From Penicillium oxalicum (Eukaryota > Ascomycota > Eurotiomycetes > Eurotiales > Aspergillaceae), in NCBI RefSeq assembly GCF_001723175.1, contig NC_064653.1, positions 434,001 to 498,000 of the forward strand: 64,000 bases of DNA, given 5' to 3'. This document shows positions 24,201-36,841 of this stretch, in pieces (the first letter of the stretch is position 1; every line of letters starts with the position of its first letter). The notes beneath the pieces are model-generated. The model was given only the letters and a program-made list of their open reading frames with translations. It searched no databases and was not told where the DNA came from. A program made the translations under genes and the position numbers.

Positions 24201-26191
24201 CTCGGTGTTGAGAAACCGGGTCCAACATGGATCCCGTCCACCTTCGTCTCACGGGGAGCGACTGATCCGTGAGATGAAGGTCTCGGAGGCTTACACTGTG
24301 TGACCTTCGGGGCCCCGGACGGGGTCTCTCCACTCACTCCAGACTCTTCGGCGGAGTCATTTGGGCTTCATTGGGGTTTGCTTTCTGGTTTTCATTCGGG
24401 GGAGTGGAGTGGCCGTAAAATGACGAGTGGGTCATCTCAGGCACTCAGCAGTGGGACGGCACAACACGGCAGACCGCAGAAGTTGAACCGGGATCGAAAT
24501 GGAGGCGCCGGTTAATTAGGGTTGGGAAGATGATTCAGAATGGTCGAGATGAAGAATCCGACTCTCAAAGTCATGTAGCGGAGAAACGCAATGATGGGAA
24601 GTTTACAAGTGTTGGGCTCTCTTGGACCGACACGGGGGATTCGATCGCACTGGATGGACTCATGGAGCATGGGTACATACACCTGTATGTGTATGCGCAC
24701 CAGTCAGGGTGGAAATGAATCTGTCGAGGGGAACCGAGACGCTCGGCGCTGACCGAGTCGTGTGTCATCGAGGAGGAGAATGGAACGGAACGCGGAGTTA
24801 AGCGATTTCATTAGTGGCCTGGTTGTGCTTTGAGGCTGCTCCTGCTTGCATGGACTCTACATAATTCACCACTACTAATGTCTGAATGTACATTTGGATT
24901 TTCCAGGATGCTCAGTATGACAAAGGAGGAGAAGGGCGGAGGGTGAGAATTGACTCCGAGAAGCGTCCACTCGGTGTACGATCGGCCTGTTCATCTCCCG
25001 AGTCGTCAACGGTGAACTGGTCAGCCTGACTTCCTGATGAAATCGTCCTTGGCCCCCCCCCTCACTATGCTCTCACCAGGCCATCACCTCCACACTCATC
25101 TCCCTCCATCAACCACATGGTCCATATTGAATCCGATCTGAACCTTGATCCGGATCTACACGTGTGTGTGCATATTCAAACCACGTTCAACTCTGTGTGT
25201 CAACCCGGCAGCCAAGACGATGCCGATTGTGTCGTGTCAGGGGCCGACCACTACGAGCGCCTGCCGAGCGCCACCCGCGCATTGGCGCTACGGTCTGCCA
25301 CTGACGCAAAGCGCACGACTCTTGTGCATGCTTAGCCTTGGTCTTGGAAGATCAAACCAAACTCTGACCACTATTACGTAGGCCCCAATTTTTGAGCATG
25401 TCATCCTCAAAGCTAGGGGAGCTTCTATACCAAACTCTGCATGATGGTTCGAGAAGTATGGAAAACGAGGGAGACTGGGAGACATAGGAAGAGAGGGAGA
25501 GAGAGAAAGAGGGAGACACTCCCTTCTCCTCCCATTTGTGGCCCAAGGACTTCTCCGTCTTCCCCGGACCCTGCCCGCCATTCCAACTTGGAGAAACCCC
25601 AGTGACGGTGGACGCACGAGAATGGCAGGTCGAAAGGTGGAGGAGTGGATCGTGTCGAGAAATTGTCCACCAATCCTACCCAAATGGGTATACGTCGTGG
25701 TTGTTTCCCTCGGTCGGTACCCAGGGAACAAAGATTGAGGCGGCCACTGGGGATCAGCGTTCAGCGCTCGGTGAACCGTTGCATTCGCGAGACCTGCACC
25801 GTCTCCAATCCGAAATGCCGGACAGAAGAGTGGAAATGAAACCAATTCCACCCTTCGAAGGTGCAGAACTAAAGAAGATCAATCCGACCTCTACGACGGT
25901 CTCTCTTGTCCAGTGTCAACCATCTGTGCCCGATATCTTGGACCCGTTGAGTAGTTCTCCAGGTCTGGAGTGCAGTCGTGCAGTACACTGGTAACGGGAA
26001 GACGGGAATCCTGTCGAGTTGCGCATTCGATGACCCACGCTGACCAGAGCGTGTTTGGTTCCTCCGTAGTTGTACCCTGGAGGAATTACCCGAAAGGAAC
26101 ATCCAGACAGACAAGATTCTGGTCGTCGACGCATGCGGAGACTGGTACTGTCCTACCCGAGCCCTGATTGGTCCGGTGGGCGGATTCAAGT

Positions 26192-26211
26192 CTGACCTGA
26201 CCTGACCTGAC
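26192..26211. repeat. (CTGAC)4 microsatellite
   Basis: Four perfect copies of a 5-bp unit lie about 400 bp upstream of the sugar transporter. Confidence 0.85.
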
Positions 26212-26458
26212 GGTTGGGCCCCGGCTTTTGGCCCACCCACGGGGTACGGTACGTCCCCAGCGTGCCCGGAACTCGTATGGTGATGTCGAGCCGATCGGAC
26301 CAGCACAGAATGGTCCTCGCGCATATCCTTCTCGAAGGGTGAAAAAAAAAATCAGAACAAAAAAACACACGACGAAATAATGCCCGGCAGTCAGAAAAGG
26401 GAAGGCATCGATTCTCTCGCCCCGTCGATCGCGCAGAGAGCCCCAAGCCTGCAATGAA

Positions 26459-26467
26459 AACTATTTA
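26459..26467 (+). promoter_or_regulatory. Possible TATA-like box of the sugar transporter
   Basis: The word CTATTTAAG lies about 145 bp before the predicted start codon, followed by a pyrimidine-rich leader. The assignment is by position and sequence only. Confidence 0.3.
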
Positions 26468-26607
26468 AGGTACCCTTTCCTGCCCCAGTCGCTCCAGGAA
26501 AAAGGAAAAGAGAGTGACTCCTTCCCTCACCTCCTTGCCTTCTTTTCCTTATCACCTTCCTGAGAATCTCTGCCTCAGGTCTCGGCACGTTGAGTGCATC
26601 GCCCAGC

Positions 26608-28343
26608 ATGTACGCCGTGGGGAACATCTATGTGATTGCGGCCGTCTCCGTGATTGGAGGCGGCCTGTTTGGCTTTGATATCTCGTCCATGTCGGCCATT
26701 CTCGGCACGACGGCATACAAGTGCTATTTCAACCAGGGCCCCGAGGGCCCTCCCTTCAATGATTCCGAGTACTGCTCGGGATTGAGCTCCCTCCATCAAG
26801 GTGGTGTCACCGCCGCCATGCCCGCCGGTTCCTGGCTGGGTGCGTTGATCTCTGGCTTCGTTTCCGATCGTCTGGGACGAAAGTACTCTATTATGGTGGG
26901 ATGTATCATCTGGTATGTGCTCTGATGGGACTGTCTACGTATTTCTGCTTGTCTGTTTCTTTCCCCACGACAATACTGACCCTATGCCCTTTTTTTGGGG
27001 CGTCTGCTCGGTGTAGGATGATCGGTTCCGCTATTATCTGCGCGTCTCAAAATGTCGGCATGCTGGCCGCGGGCCGTGTGATCAACGGTCTCTCCGTCGG
27101 AATTGAATCTGCCCAGGTGCCAGTCTACATCTCCGAGCTCGCCCCGCCTCATCTGCGCGGCCGTCTGGTCGGATCTCAGCAATGGGCCATCACCTGGGGT
27201 ATTTTGATCATGTACTATATCTCCTTTGGCTGCTCCTACATTGGGGGTGACACCGCCACCAACTACAGCACCTCTGTCTTCCGCATTCCCTGGGGCGTGC
27301 AGATGGTGCCCGCCATCCTTCTCTTCCTCGGCATGATATTCCTCCCCGAGTCTCCGCGCTGGCTGGCCCGCAAGGATCGGTGGGAGGAATGCAAAAACGT
27401 CTTGACGCTCGTTCACGGCAAGGGCGATCCCAACAGCCCCCTGGTGCAGAATGAAATGCATGAGATTGGTGAGATGTGCGAGTTTGAGCGTCGCAACGCG
27501 GACGTCACCTACTTTGAGCTCTTCAAGCCCACGATGATCCACCGGACCTTTATCGGCATCTGGACGCAGATCTGGTCGCAATTGACCGGTATGAACGTGA
27601 TGATGTACTATATCACCTACGTGTTCAGCATGGCTGGCTACTCGGGGAACGCCAATTTGCTCGCCTCCTCAATTCAGTACATCATCAACGTGGTGATGAC
27701 CGTCCCCGCTCTGATCTGGGTGGACCGATGGGGTCGTCGTCCGACGCTCCTGATCGGTGCTGGCCTGATGATGATCTGGATGTACGCCAATGCCGGCATC
27801 ATGGCCAGCTACGGTACGCCCGTCCCCGGTGGAATCAATGGTGTTCCGGAAGAGTCCATGCGTCTCTCGGGGGCCTCCGCCAAGGGTCTGATTGCCTGTA
27901 CATACCTGTTCGTCGCCTCCTACGCCCCCACCTGGGGTCCCGTCTCGTGGGTGTACCCCCCGGAGCTGTACCCCCTGCGTGTCCGGGGTAAGGCTGTGGC
28001 CATGGCCACCTCTGCTAACTGGGCCTTCAACACCGCGCTGGGACTGTTCGTCCCAGTGGCCTTTGCCAATATCCGGTGGGAGACGTACATCATCTTCGGT
28101 GTCTTCTTGACCGCGATGTGGCTCCATGTCTTCTTCCTGTTCCCCGAGACTGCCGGTAAGACCTTGGAGGAAACCACCCAGATCTTTGAGGATCCCCACG
28201 GCATCCCATACATTGGCACCCCCGCTTGGAAGACTCGGGTTGGCTCTCGGTCGCTGGCGACCTCTCGCGGGGACATTGAGGGACTGGGTGAGAACAAGTC
28301 CGCGGTGGCGCATGACGAGTCTGCTTCTGCGGCTTCTTCGTAG
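26608..28343 (+). CDS. MFS sugar (hexose) transporter
   Basis: Exons are 26608-26912 and 27017-28343, giving 543 residues. The intron is fixed by a phase-2 junction restoring a tryptophan codon. The start is the ATG of MYAVGNIYVIAAVSVIGGG. Sugar-porter signatures are clear: GFDISSMSA in the first membrane segment, DRLGRK between segments 2 and 3, PESPRWLA before the central loop, GRRPTLLIGAG after segment 8, and PETAGKTLEE after segment 12. The C-terminal tail of about 50 residues is hydrophilic. Known role: 12-segment plasma-membrane carriers importing glucose or related hexoses with protons. Substrate and affinity cannot be read from the sequence. No cluster partner is adjacent, so it is more likely a stand-alone nutrient transporter. 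Confidence 0.93.
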
Positions 28344-31164
28344 CGAAGGAGAGGAGAATAGTGAGCGAAAGAGACTCTGCATTGTTGAGTTGTCAATTCC
28401 TTAGCACGAAGAGATGAATATGAATCGATTTTGTATTTTCTATTTTTCTAAAACAACACGACAGACGGCTATTTTCTTGTTGTATTCCATCGCGGGTATC
28501 CTCTTTCTCGGCAGGAGAATATGATGAGATCAGCTGCTGGATTTGACTTGAAACCGGTTTAAAAAAAATCAAATGCTACCACGTTTTCCACGATTCAAAT
28601 CTTCTCTGAATGGCAATGTACTGAGTAGACTTCCACACCACACTATCATGTTCTGTACCAGCCAAGAACTATATTGCGCTCCAATTCCAGCGAGTCCGGA
28701 CGTCAACACAGTTCAGCCCACGGCCCAGAAGACGCCGTAGATGGCCCCCTCTGCGCTGGTAGACCCGGCTCTCTTGACAACCACACAGAACAGTAAAGCA
28801 ATGTTTGTCTTTTCATTGTCTATTTTCTTGTTCTCGCCACGTGATCTTCCTTTGATTCTTTGAGATTTCTCTCAACAGCATGCAACAGGAATAATACCTC
28901 GCTCCTAAATAGATCGAACTCGAGGGGGTACGTCATCTCTTTCCATCGCGCTAGGATCAGCAAGGCGGTCTTTCAGGATCGCAGCCGACATCAACTGCAG
29001 GCTCAGGGATAATCCCTAGAGCTGCAGCTAACAAGCCGTTGAACTAGAATCTAGGCACCATCCAGCATTCAGTCTATCTCCAAATTACGCATTCATCGCA
29101 AAAACCACTTTGACGCCCTTTGCCAAGAGTGCTTATGTACATCTTCGATAGTCTCGATATTAAGCGAAAAAAAGGCGAAGCTTCCCCACTCCGAGCTCCG
29201 TCTTACTGACTAGCGGGCTTCAGCTCGAACAACCTCGGTAGCCAGTGAAGCGTATCGAAGATGTTATTCACTTCCGAGACGGATCATGGATATGCTGACA
29301 ATGCTATCGACGCCGTCGTTTTGGTGAATACCCACATCCTGAATACCCACATCCATGGCATATTCATGCTGATATCAGCCTGCGTAATCATTTTTTCCCC
29401 CTCGCGTAGCTGACAAGCTATCTACCGAGGAATATCATGCGAGGTTGCTGGATCAGGTATCGGTTACTTGTGCAGGCTATTGATTGAGCAGGAGGAGGAC
29501 TAGTACCGAATGTTGCTGTAGTCCGCGACGGACCTCTGAGGCCGACTTCGATATCTAGAGCTGGAGTCTGACATGCTCCCCGACATTATGGTATGAGTGA
29601 GTGCGACGGACTCCGGACTTCTGACGTGAGAAGCATTCGATCATGTCAGCTGTTGCTTATCACCGATTGAGGCTTTTGAAAGGGCCAGGGTTGGTCGGGT
29701 TCATGAGGTGGTAGGGAGAGGGTTGCGCAATACTGTAGGATAGAGGTCAGCTTTCTATTTTCATTTTTATTCTTTTCTCGCCAGATAGCCTTCAAGATAG
29801 ACTCAATTTACACTTGGAATGTCGGATGACTGGGGAGATGAGAACAAAACGACAGGGTAATTGACGTATAATGTTTTCAGAGTCTGAACGCGGTCCTCTC
29901 GAGTTTAGCTAGATTGATGGGACCCAGGCCACGATAGACCTACATATCATTCGAGAGTGTCTTGTCCATTTTGTCTATAGTTTGGATTGGTCCAAGAGCA
30001 ATCAGCTACCAAGATATTACAAGGTAGTCACAGGTGCCCAGGTTATTTGAAGCTATAGCACAAGCCCCCAAAGTAAACCTGGGGCTTAGTATGTCAACCT
30101 TTGGATTCAACACCCGGGGCTTGATATGGTTCACGATCCGCCAGGGCCTCCTGTGGGACGAAACCCGACTGGTCCGTCCGGGCCCTCTTTCTCCTGACTT
30201 GAATCGGAAAGAAGTCATCATCAGGGGTAGTGATGGATTATGCCGGACTACACATCCTCATAGTGGTATGCCAGAATGCAAGGTTGCTTTCCCTGTCAAG
30301 CTAAAAACCCTCGGGAGAGGGCCGAGACCCGAGATCCGAGACTCGAGAGCGCGAACACAGAACGCCCTTCGACGCTGACGTTGAGTCGTTGCGACGAGTC
30401 AGGTACCGGTTTGTTTGGGTGTGTTGATGCCGGTGCATGGTGAGGGTCATAAACAATCTCCGGAGGATCTCCGGATTTTCGGTCCGCTGCGAACATACCG
30501 AAAAGAATCAAAGGTAAAGAAAAATCAATCAAAATCAATCAGTAATAATCCACAACCGTATTCGAAAAAAATAAGACAACACAAAGATGATGATGCAGAC
30601 TACTCTGGACCTAATTTTGACGAGTCGTAAGGACCTCTCCCCTTCCTTTGACTGGGCGTCGGTCCGAATCAGAAGAGCAAACCACCGAAGAGAAAGAAAA
30701 AACAAATCACAAATCGACTAGAGCCAAGAAAGACACGATTGGAGCTGATTGATCGGACCCAGTCTCCACCAAGAGCACCAAGAGGGAGAACGAACAACAA
30801 TCTAACTCCTTTCTCATCTCTTTTCAGTCAGCTCGTTATTGACGTGCGATTCAATCGGTTTCCTGTCTCTCACATATATCTACAGCATCTTCCGTCGCGA
30901 TCATCCGTCGTTGTAGAAGTTGCTGTTGTTTATCTTCCTAATCTGATCGTCTCTTTGCGGCGCTCTCTGCACGTGAGAGAAAAAGATACCCGCCATCCTT
31001 CCTACCCGAGTCCACGCGGTGACGTCTCTTTTTTTTTTCCCCCCCTCCTCCCTCTCTTTCTTTCGAAGTTGTCCGACACTCCGCGACTCGCTTGCTTGAT
31101 TCCCCCTTTTGAAGTCTACCGCACCTTCCAAACGGCTTCGACTTGAAGAACAGTTGGTTCTGCC
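28344..31164. other. Intergenic region with no gene seen
   Basis: It should hold the transporter 3' UTR and the ceramide synthase promoter and leader. The leader just upstream of 31165 is pyrimidine-rich (T and C tracts near 31028-31060). A 15-bp direct repeat lies at 29325-29354. The frame at 30034-30378 has no domain. Nothing else was seen. Confidence 0.5.
29325..29354. repeat. 15-bp tandem direct repeat, two copies
   Basis: The unit TGAATACCCACATCC occurs twice without a spacer. Confidence 0.85.
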
Positions 31165-32788
31165 ATGGTGCGCCCACGTGGTCGGTCGCAATTGGGGGTG
31201 GACATTCGCGGCGACACCAGCGCGCCCGCAATGTCCACCATGAATGAAATCAGTCCAATTGAACCCACTTCCCCGGACTTGAGCAAGGTTTGTACCAATC
31301 TCGACGATGCATTCCCCTCACCCCCCCTGTTGCTGTTCCTCTCCCCCCATCCCTGCGCTTGCCTTCCGCGGGAACCTCGTACAGAGAGCGTAATGGGAAA
31401 TCCTCCCCGGATCAGACCAGCGCCCACGCCGATTTGAACATGTCACTGATCCCATCCGCGTGCTCGCGCTTAGCAATTGGAGTCTCGCATGGCGGACAAG
31501 TTACCCGGCAAGACCCAGTCGAAGAGACGTCGTAATCGCTCGCTCCTTCACCGATTCGCCGATACCTGTCTCCGATACACATGGCTACTCCCATTGATCC
31601 TGACGCTTTTCCTGCTGTCGCTGTACGCAGTGAACCCGAGTCCATCCAACCCAATGCACAGCGCCATCTTCCTCTCCTACCCGCAGCCTCCGAAGACACC
31701 TGGTGGACCAATCATGTACGGCAAGGGCAAGAAGGACATGGCCTTTGTGGGCTTTTACACCATTGTTCTCTCTTTCACCCGCGAGTTTATCATGCAACAG
31801 ATGATCCGTCCCTTAGCCGTGTGGTGCGGGATTCGCGGCAAGGGCAAGACCGCGCGCTTCATGGAGCAGGTCTACACGGCGATTTATTTTGCCATCTTTG
31901 GTCCTCTGGGACTGTACGTGATGCGCCGGTCGGATATTTGGTATTTCAACACGACTGCGATGTTTGAAGGGTTCCCACATCGGGAGCATGAGGGCGTGTT
32001 CAAGGCGTATTACTTGCTGCAGGCGAGCTATTGGGCCCAGCAGGCCATTGTGCTCTTGTTGCAGCTGGAGAAGCCTCGCAAGGACTTTAAGGAGTTGGTC
32101 GGCCACCACATCATCACCTTGGCATTGATTGCACTGAGTTATCGTTTCCACTTCACCTACATGGGATTGGCGGTGTACATCACTCACGACATCTCGGACT
32201 TTTTCCTGGCGGTAAGTGTAATGGCGCTGGTTGCGCATCAGGTTTCGCTGGGATATAGATGGCGAGACTTTGAGACCTTTGATTTTTTTTTGTTCTCAGG
32301 ACTGACTTAGTTGGATATAGACCTCGAAAACGCTCAACTACCTCGACTCGGTTATTGTCGCACCCTACTTTGGCATGTTTGTGGGGGTCTGGATCTATCT
32401 TCGCCATGTCCTGAACCTTAAGATCCTGTGGGCCGTCTTGACCGAGTTCCGCACCGTGGGTCCCTTTGAATTGAACTGGGAGACTCAGCAGTACAAGTGC
32501 TGGATCAGTCAATATATCACTTTCGCTCTGCTCGCTAGTCTGCAAGCTGTGAATCTGTTTTGGCTGTTCCTGATCCTGCGCATTCTGGCCAACTACATTT
32601 TCAACAGCGTGGCAAAGGATGAGCGCTCCGATGACGAGGAATCGGAAGAGGAGACGGTGAATGAGGTTGAGTCCAAGGCTACATTGGCCACGGGCATCGC
32701 CAAGGAGAATGTGGCTCCAGAGGTACAAGTCAATGGCGAATCCGTGATTGGAAAGCCTGGTCCTCGGACGCGGAGCCGCAAGGCGTAA
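31165..32788 (+). CDS. lag1: Ceramide synthase, Lag1/Lac1 family
   Basis: Proposed exons are 31165-31287, 31474-32211 and 32321-32788, giving 442 residues. The TLC/Lag1 domain is clear: several hydrophobic segments, the His-His pair at about residue 252 (LVGHHIITL), [10 protein letters not shown], then HDISDFFLA joined across the second intron to TSKTLNYL, the family's Lag1p motif. An acidic, Lys-containing C-terminal tail follows ([12 protein letters not shown]). Known role: ER membrane enzyme that joins a sphingoid base to an acyl-CoA to make ceramide. The first intron (186 nt) is least certain. It was chosen because phase 0 is kept and the intervening frame contains stops. An internal start at 31489 would give a shorter but still complete enzyme. 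Confidence 0.9.
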
Positions 32789-34017
32789 CTTCTCTGCGCC
32801 TAGAGTGTTGGACGTTCACGGTCATCCTTTTTGGCTCTTCTCGGTGGAAAAAAGAATTCGAAGAGAAGAGACCGAGGCACCCTACCTCCATCAGCCGTGG
32901 GCTAATTGACAGCGCAATGTCTTTTTCATTGTGTCTCTTGTGATCCCAAGCATTGTCCCAAAGACTGGGTAATGTGGCGCATGTCTGTCCTATAATTACG
33001 CAATTCCTTTTGGGCATGCATTCGCAAAAGTCGCGTGACATTGCGTGCAATTCAAGCTGGTACATCCGGTCGGCAATATTGCCCTCTATGCCTTGGAATT
33101 CTGGCACGCTGCTCTTCGACAGTTCATTGCCAATTTCCATCTTGCACCAAAATTTTTCACCCCGTTCGAGTCGTGTCAACCTGACTGCAGAAAGCTTTCC
33201 TCTTAATGATGAAGAGAGGTTTTGTTTTTCGTGCGTCGGTATGTTGAGATGGCCTCCTCGATTTTTTTTTTCCTTCTGTTTTTTTGAATTCATGCACAAA
33301 CCACTTTTAATATCTTGTTTGAGTTGAGAGGTGGACTTCATCACTCTGTACTTACTACTTTTTTCTTCCCCCCGCTCCTACTCTTGAGCCCTTCCATGTT
33401 CTGTTCCTTGCAGCCTCATTAGTGGTGTTTGATCGAGTTGAGATGTGTGATGCGCACCAGACGAGATGAATATATTTGATGATTTCTGTGTTTCGTCTTG
33501 AAGACTTGCTGGTTGTACTGCTAAGGTCAAGGTCTGATTGAACCGCTGGGCTGGTTCCAGCCCTGCCCGCTTGAGTCAAGTTGATTGTCGAGTCGATAGA
33601 GATGAGTGAAAAGGCCTAGCTGGGATCATAACTCTCGTCTTGGTTACTTTGAAGAAAAGTTGTTTTCATTTTATTTCTCTATAGTCGCACGACCATGTAC
33701 AGGAACCATACCTACAATTTCCTTTTCCTTTTAACAATGAACCGCAAAAACACGCACGAGACTTGGCTTTAATACATGATGAATCCTCCCTTCCCCTCTC
33801 TCTCCCTGGAGCCACAAAGCTGGCAACCACTATGTAGGACTCGCACTAGATCCCGGCCAGACTGAAGTGAATTCAATCCAACCTCACAGCATCCATCTGG
33901 ATATCATCATCTCACACAATACCCACATCCCACAAAAGACACATCCGCCATAGTCTCCAAATCTCATCCAGTTCAGGTCGCTGCTCCACATCAAGAGTGG
34001 GCCACTCATGCCCTTGG

Positions 34018-34797
34018 TCATGAACCGCCCCATCTTATCAATGCGAATAGGCTCAAAGTGCAGCCTTGCAACAACAGGGCAATCATGAGGAGGTATGTGG
34101 CTAGGTCGGTATTGGACCAGGTGGTGCCAGCAGTCGTAGTACCACTAATACCCCTCGTATCCCCATCCTCCCCACCACTTGATACCAAGAACGACGACGA
34201 CGGTGACAAAGATCCATCTATACCGGACCACCTTGCCTCGTCCCATGCCACCATCTGACCAAATTCCTCTCGTTCCCGCATCACAAGGGCCCCCCAACGA
34301 TCCATATTTCTCTGTAAATTACACATGTCTTCTCATTCCAGCACCGTTCCCAGCCCTGCACCTCCTGAAGCGGGAGTTCCAGGTCCAAAACCCACGGCTC
34401 TTGCACGAATGACTCGCGCCAAAGCGGAGAGATGAGCAGAAATCCTGGCGTAGGCTAGGTCTTGGAACCAAGTGGGTAGAGTGGGGTTGGCGCGTTGGGT
34501 GCCAGGGGAAGGATTGGGGGATTCTACTTGATGGATGAGTTGGTTGTGTTGGTGGAGCATGTTGATGAAGAGGATTTTTCGTTCGCGGAGGAAGAGGTGG
34601 TTAGGTGGGAGGGGAAGATGGGTCATTGGGGTTGGGTGGGTGTCATGTTCTTTTTTCTTCCTTTTCTTTTCTTTCCCTTTTTGAGAGGGGGGGGGGGGGG
34701 GGGGGGGGGGGGTAAGATGATTTGTGAGATGGGAAGTATGAATGTGGATGTTAATGTTCAGGGAGCGTTGGAAAGTGTCGGTAGACTGGGGTCCCAA
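34018..34797 (-). pseudogene. Doubtful gene interrupted by one in-frame TGA
   Basis: Two adjacent minus-strand frames lie in the same phase and are separated only by a TGA at 34333-34335. The upstream part contains SAHLSALARVIRARAVGFG, and the downstream part contains RNMDRWGALVMREREEFGQM, both helix-like. The end has a single hydrophobic segment (LATYLLMIALLLQGCTLSLFAL) suited to a C-terminal membrane anchor. The upstream frame also translates the 34687-34712 G run as polyproline. An internal ATG at 34560 would be a better start. Either the gene is broken, or a very short intron (33 nt, ending TTTACAG at about 34315) removes the stop, or it is a chance frame. I do not recognise the family. 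Confidence 0.3.
34687..34712. repeat. Homopolymer of 26 G
   Basis: An uninterrupted G run on the plus strand. Its length in an assembly may be inaccurate. Confidence 0.9.
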
Positions 34798-35143
34798 TCT
34801 ACCTGCTGAAAGATGTGGAAGAGAGAAAATTGAAGTAAAGCGAATGGTAGTATCCCAGGGAGTGAAGAGTAGGTGTAGTAGACAGATTATCCAGTAGTAG
34901 CTTTTGAGACTGAAGATGGAGGGAAATACTAAGTACCAGGGCTAATCTTGAGAGTATTTGTCCACTCTATCCTGACTTGGTCATGCATTCGAACCAGCAA
35001 AAAAAAAAGGGATTAGGGTGAAACGAGAACGAATCTTCATATTTATTGTGTTGGGTCCTCGCAAAGCGTGATGGTCATGACCGAATTGCATTAATCTTGC
35101 CTGTAAGCCTGTTGACTTGAATGAAACAATTGTATCAATCGAT

Positions 35144-35167
35144 AATGAATGAATGAATGAATGAATG
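35144..35167. repeat. (AATG)6 microsatellite
   Basis: Six perfect 4-bp units. Confidence 0.85.
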
Positions 35168-36188
35168 GAGAGCAATGAAAATCAGCAGTGTCGAGAATCA
35201 GAAAGCCAAGAGAGGACCTGAAGGACATTGTTTGTAGGGTTCCTTCAAAGTGAGAGGATGTAATGAGACTTTGAATGCTTGGGCTCCTCGATCTTTGCTG
35301 AACAATCACCCCGTCAACAAAAGCTTTCAAAGGTGCAAAGGGACTCTCATCTGAGAGGCGTTGTAATGAACTGGACCAAGAAAAGTCAATGAGAAAAAGG
35401 CAGACAGTGAGAAAAACAGAAAGAGAGAGACAGAGAGACGGAGAGGTTGCACCCAAGATGCTCAAATCTCGGTAAAAAGCTGATCGGAATTAGATCCGAA
35501 TCCTCTTGGACAAGAAGAGACCGAGACCGTTTACACTGTCTTGGTTCATTCTCCTTACTGTCACCACTTGATCGTGTAGCCCCCTCTCCACTTCGGGCGT
35601 GTGATTGCTGTGCCGTTTTGATCCGACGAGCCCGGAAGAAAGGAGATCATCAGATAGCTTTGTCTTTTGACTTGAGATTCTCTCCCAAATCGACCATCCT
35701 CTCGTGGCTCGTCCTCTTTTGCAGTAACCAAGTCGTAGACAACATCCGCACGATGCACAGGAAATCATCTGACCTCCACAGGCAGCCATCGGACGACACA
35801 GTCAATTAAAGTTCAATAGCGTGAGCTTGGTGCGAAACAAGCTAATCACTACTCAGTTAGCCCGCTCGGGCTGAGAGAGAGTTCGTCTCTTCCATTGGCC
35901 TCGCTTGTCAACCTACCTGGCTAGCTCGTGTCCAGGCAAGTCCGTGTTATCCGGAGGAGAGCAATGGAATGATACTGAGAGAGAGAGGGGCAAGGAGGGA
36001 ACCTGGAGGGAAGGGGGGGGGAGGCATGACACTTGAGCAGCTACGATCTTTAAAGACCCCCCCAGACTTGCCGGGGGAAATAAAAGAAGACACAAACTGA
36101 AACCATTTGAATCACTCTGTTGTGTGTTCTTGACGTGACCTTTCTGAGATTGTTTGTCTCTTCTAGCTCAACGCCCCCTCCCCCCAAG

Positions 36189-36841
36189 ATGTCCTATTAC
36201 AACGACTCCGACAACGAGCGCGGCGGAAACCAGGGGCCAGACTCTGGTTATGGTGGCAATGGGAGTTACAACGCCGATTCCAACTCTAACCAGGATGATT
36301 TCCGAGGAAGCAGTGATACCTCGGGAAGTGATGGTCAATTTCGGAATAGCGACAGCTATGGTGACCAGTCTGGAGGATTTGGTGGCCAGAACGGTCGCAG
36401 TGACAACAACAACAACGACGACAGCTATACCAATCAATCCTCGGAGAGATCAGACAACTATGGAGGCAACTCTGGAAGCAACCAAGGCGGAGATTCGGGG
36501 GATAGTGGGTTCGGAGGACTCGTGAATCAAGCGGCGAGTAAGTCAATCCTTCATCGCAATCGACTCTTTTCATTTCTCTTTGGAGGGAGAGGTAAAAGAT
36601 TAGGCTCATGACACCTTTTCGTGACGGTACTAATGAGGTTGTCACTCGCAAAGATTATCTCAAGCAAAGCAGCTCCTCGAATAACAATGGCAGCAACAAC
36701 TCCAACTCCAACTCTGCCGATAACGTTGTGGATTCCTTTGTCGATAAGCAAGTGGACCAATATGCGCCGTCGGGATCGGATGGTTTTGTCAATCAGGGCG
36801 TCAACAATGTCATCAACAACACGATGAACAAGTATCTTTGA
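36189..36841 (+). CDS. Asn/Gly/Ser-rich disordered protein, unknown function
   Basis: Exons are 36189-36537 and 36654-36841, giving 178 residues. The intron has donor GTAAGT and a CTAAT branch-like word. The protein begins MSYYNDSDNERGG and is almost wholly hydrophilic, with repeated motifs such as DNYGGNSG, DSYGDQSGGFGG and runs of Asn. Only the last 40 or so residues (VDSFVDKQVDQYAP...VNNVINNTMNKYL) look amphipathic and ordered. There is no signal peptide or membrane segment. The composition resembles hydrophilin or stress-induced proteins, but this is composition only and I assign no function. Confidence 0.75.

Larger units (their letters stand above)
19948..26607. other. Gene-poor stretch holding two tRNA genes
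   Basis: Apart from the two tRNA-Leu genes at 20.6-21.2 kb, no coding gene is supported. ORFs such as 25288-25851 (minus) are rich in chance-type composition. Visible small features are A-rich tracts near 20415-20560 and 23405-23480, and a CTGAC repeated four times at 26192-26211. The right end should contain the promoter of the sugar transporter. Confidence 0.5.
32789..36188. other. Intergenic region with microsatellites and one doubtful ORF
   Basis: Apart from the doubtful minus-strand frame at 34018-34797, no gene is supported. The stretch holds a 26-G run at 34687-34712, (AATG)6 at 35144-35167, and GA-rich tracts near 35400-35440 and 35970-36020. The end should hold the promoter of the disordered-protein gene. 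Confidence 0.5.

Noticed and set aside
25288..25851. 187-codon minus-strand ORF
   Set aside because: Low-complexity Ser/Pro part translates a GAGAGG-rich tract. No domain.
26590..26607. TTG codon upstream of the transporter ATG as a possible start
   Set aside because: Non-ATG start adding six residues. The ATG at 26608 opens the usual MYxVxNIYV sugar-porter beginning.
26982..28382. Large minus-strand ORFs antisense to the sugar transporter
   Set aside because: Shadow frames of a GC-rich coding exon.
31385..31437. A short extra exon in the lag1 first intron
   Set aside because: The phase that keeps frame with exon 1 hits stops before exon 2. A single 186-nt intron is simpler.
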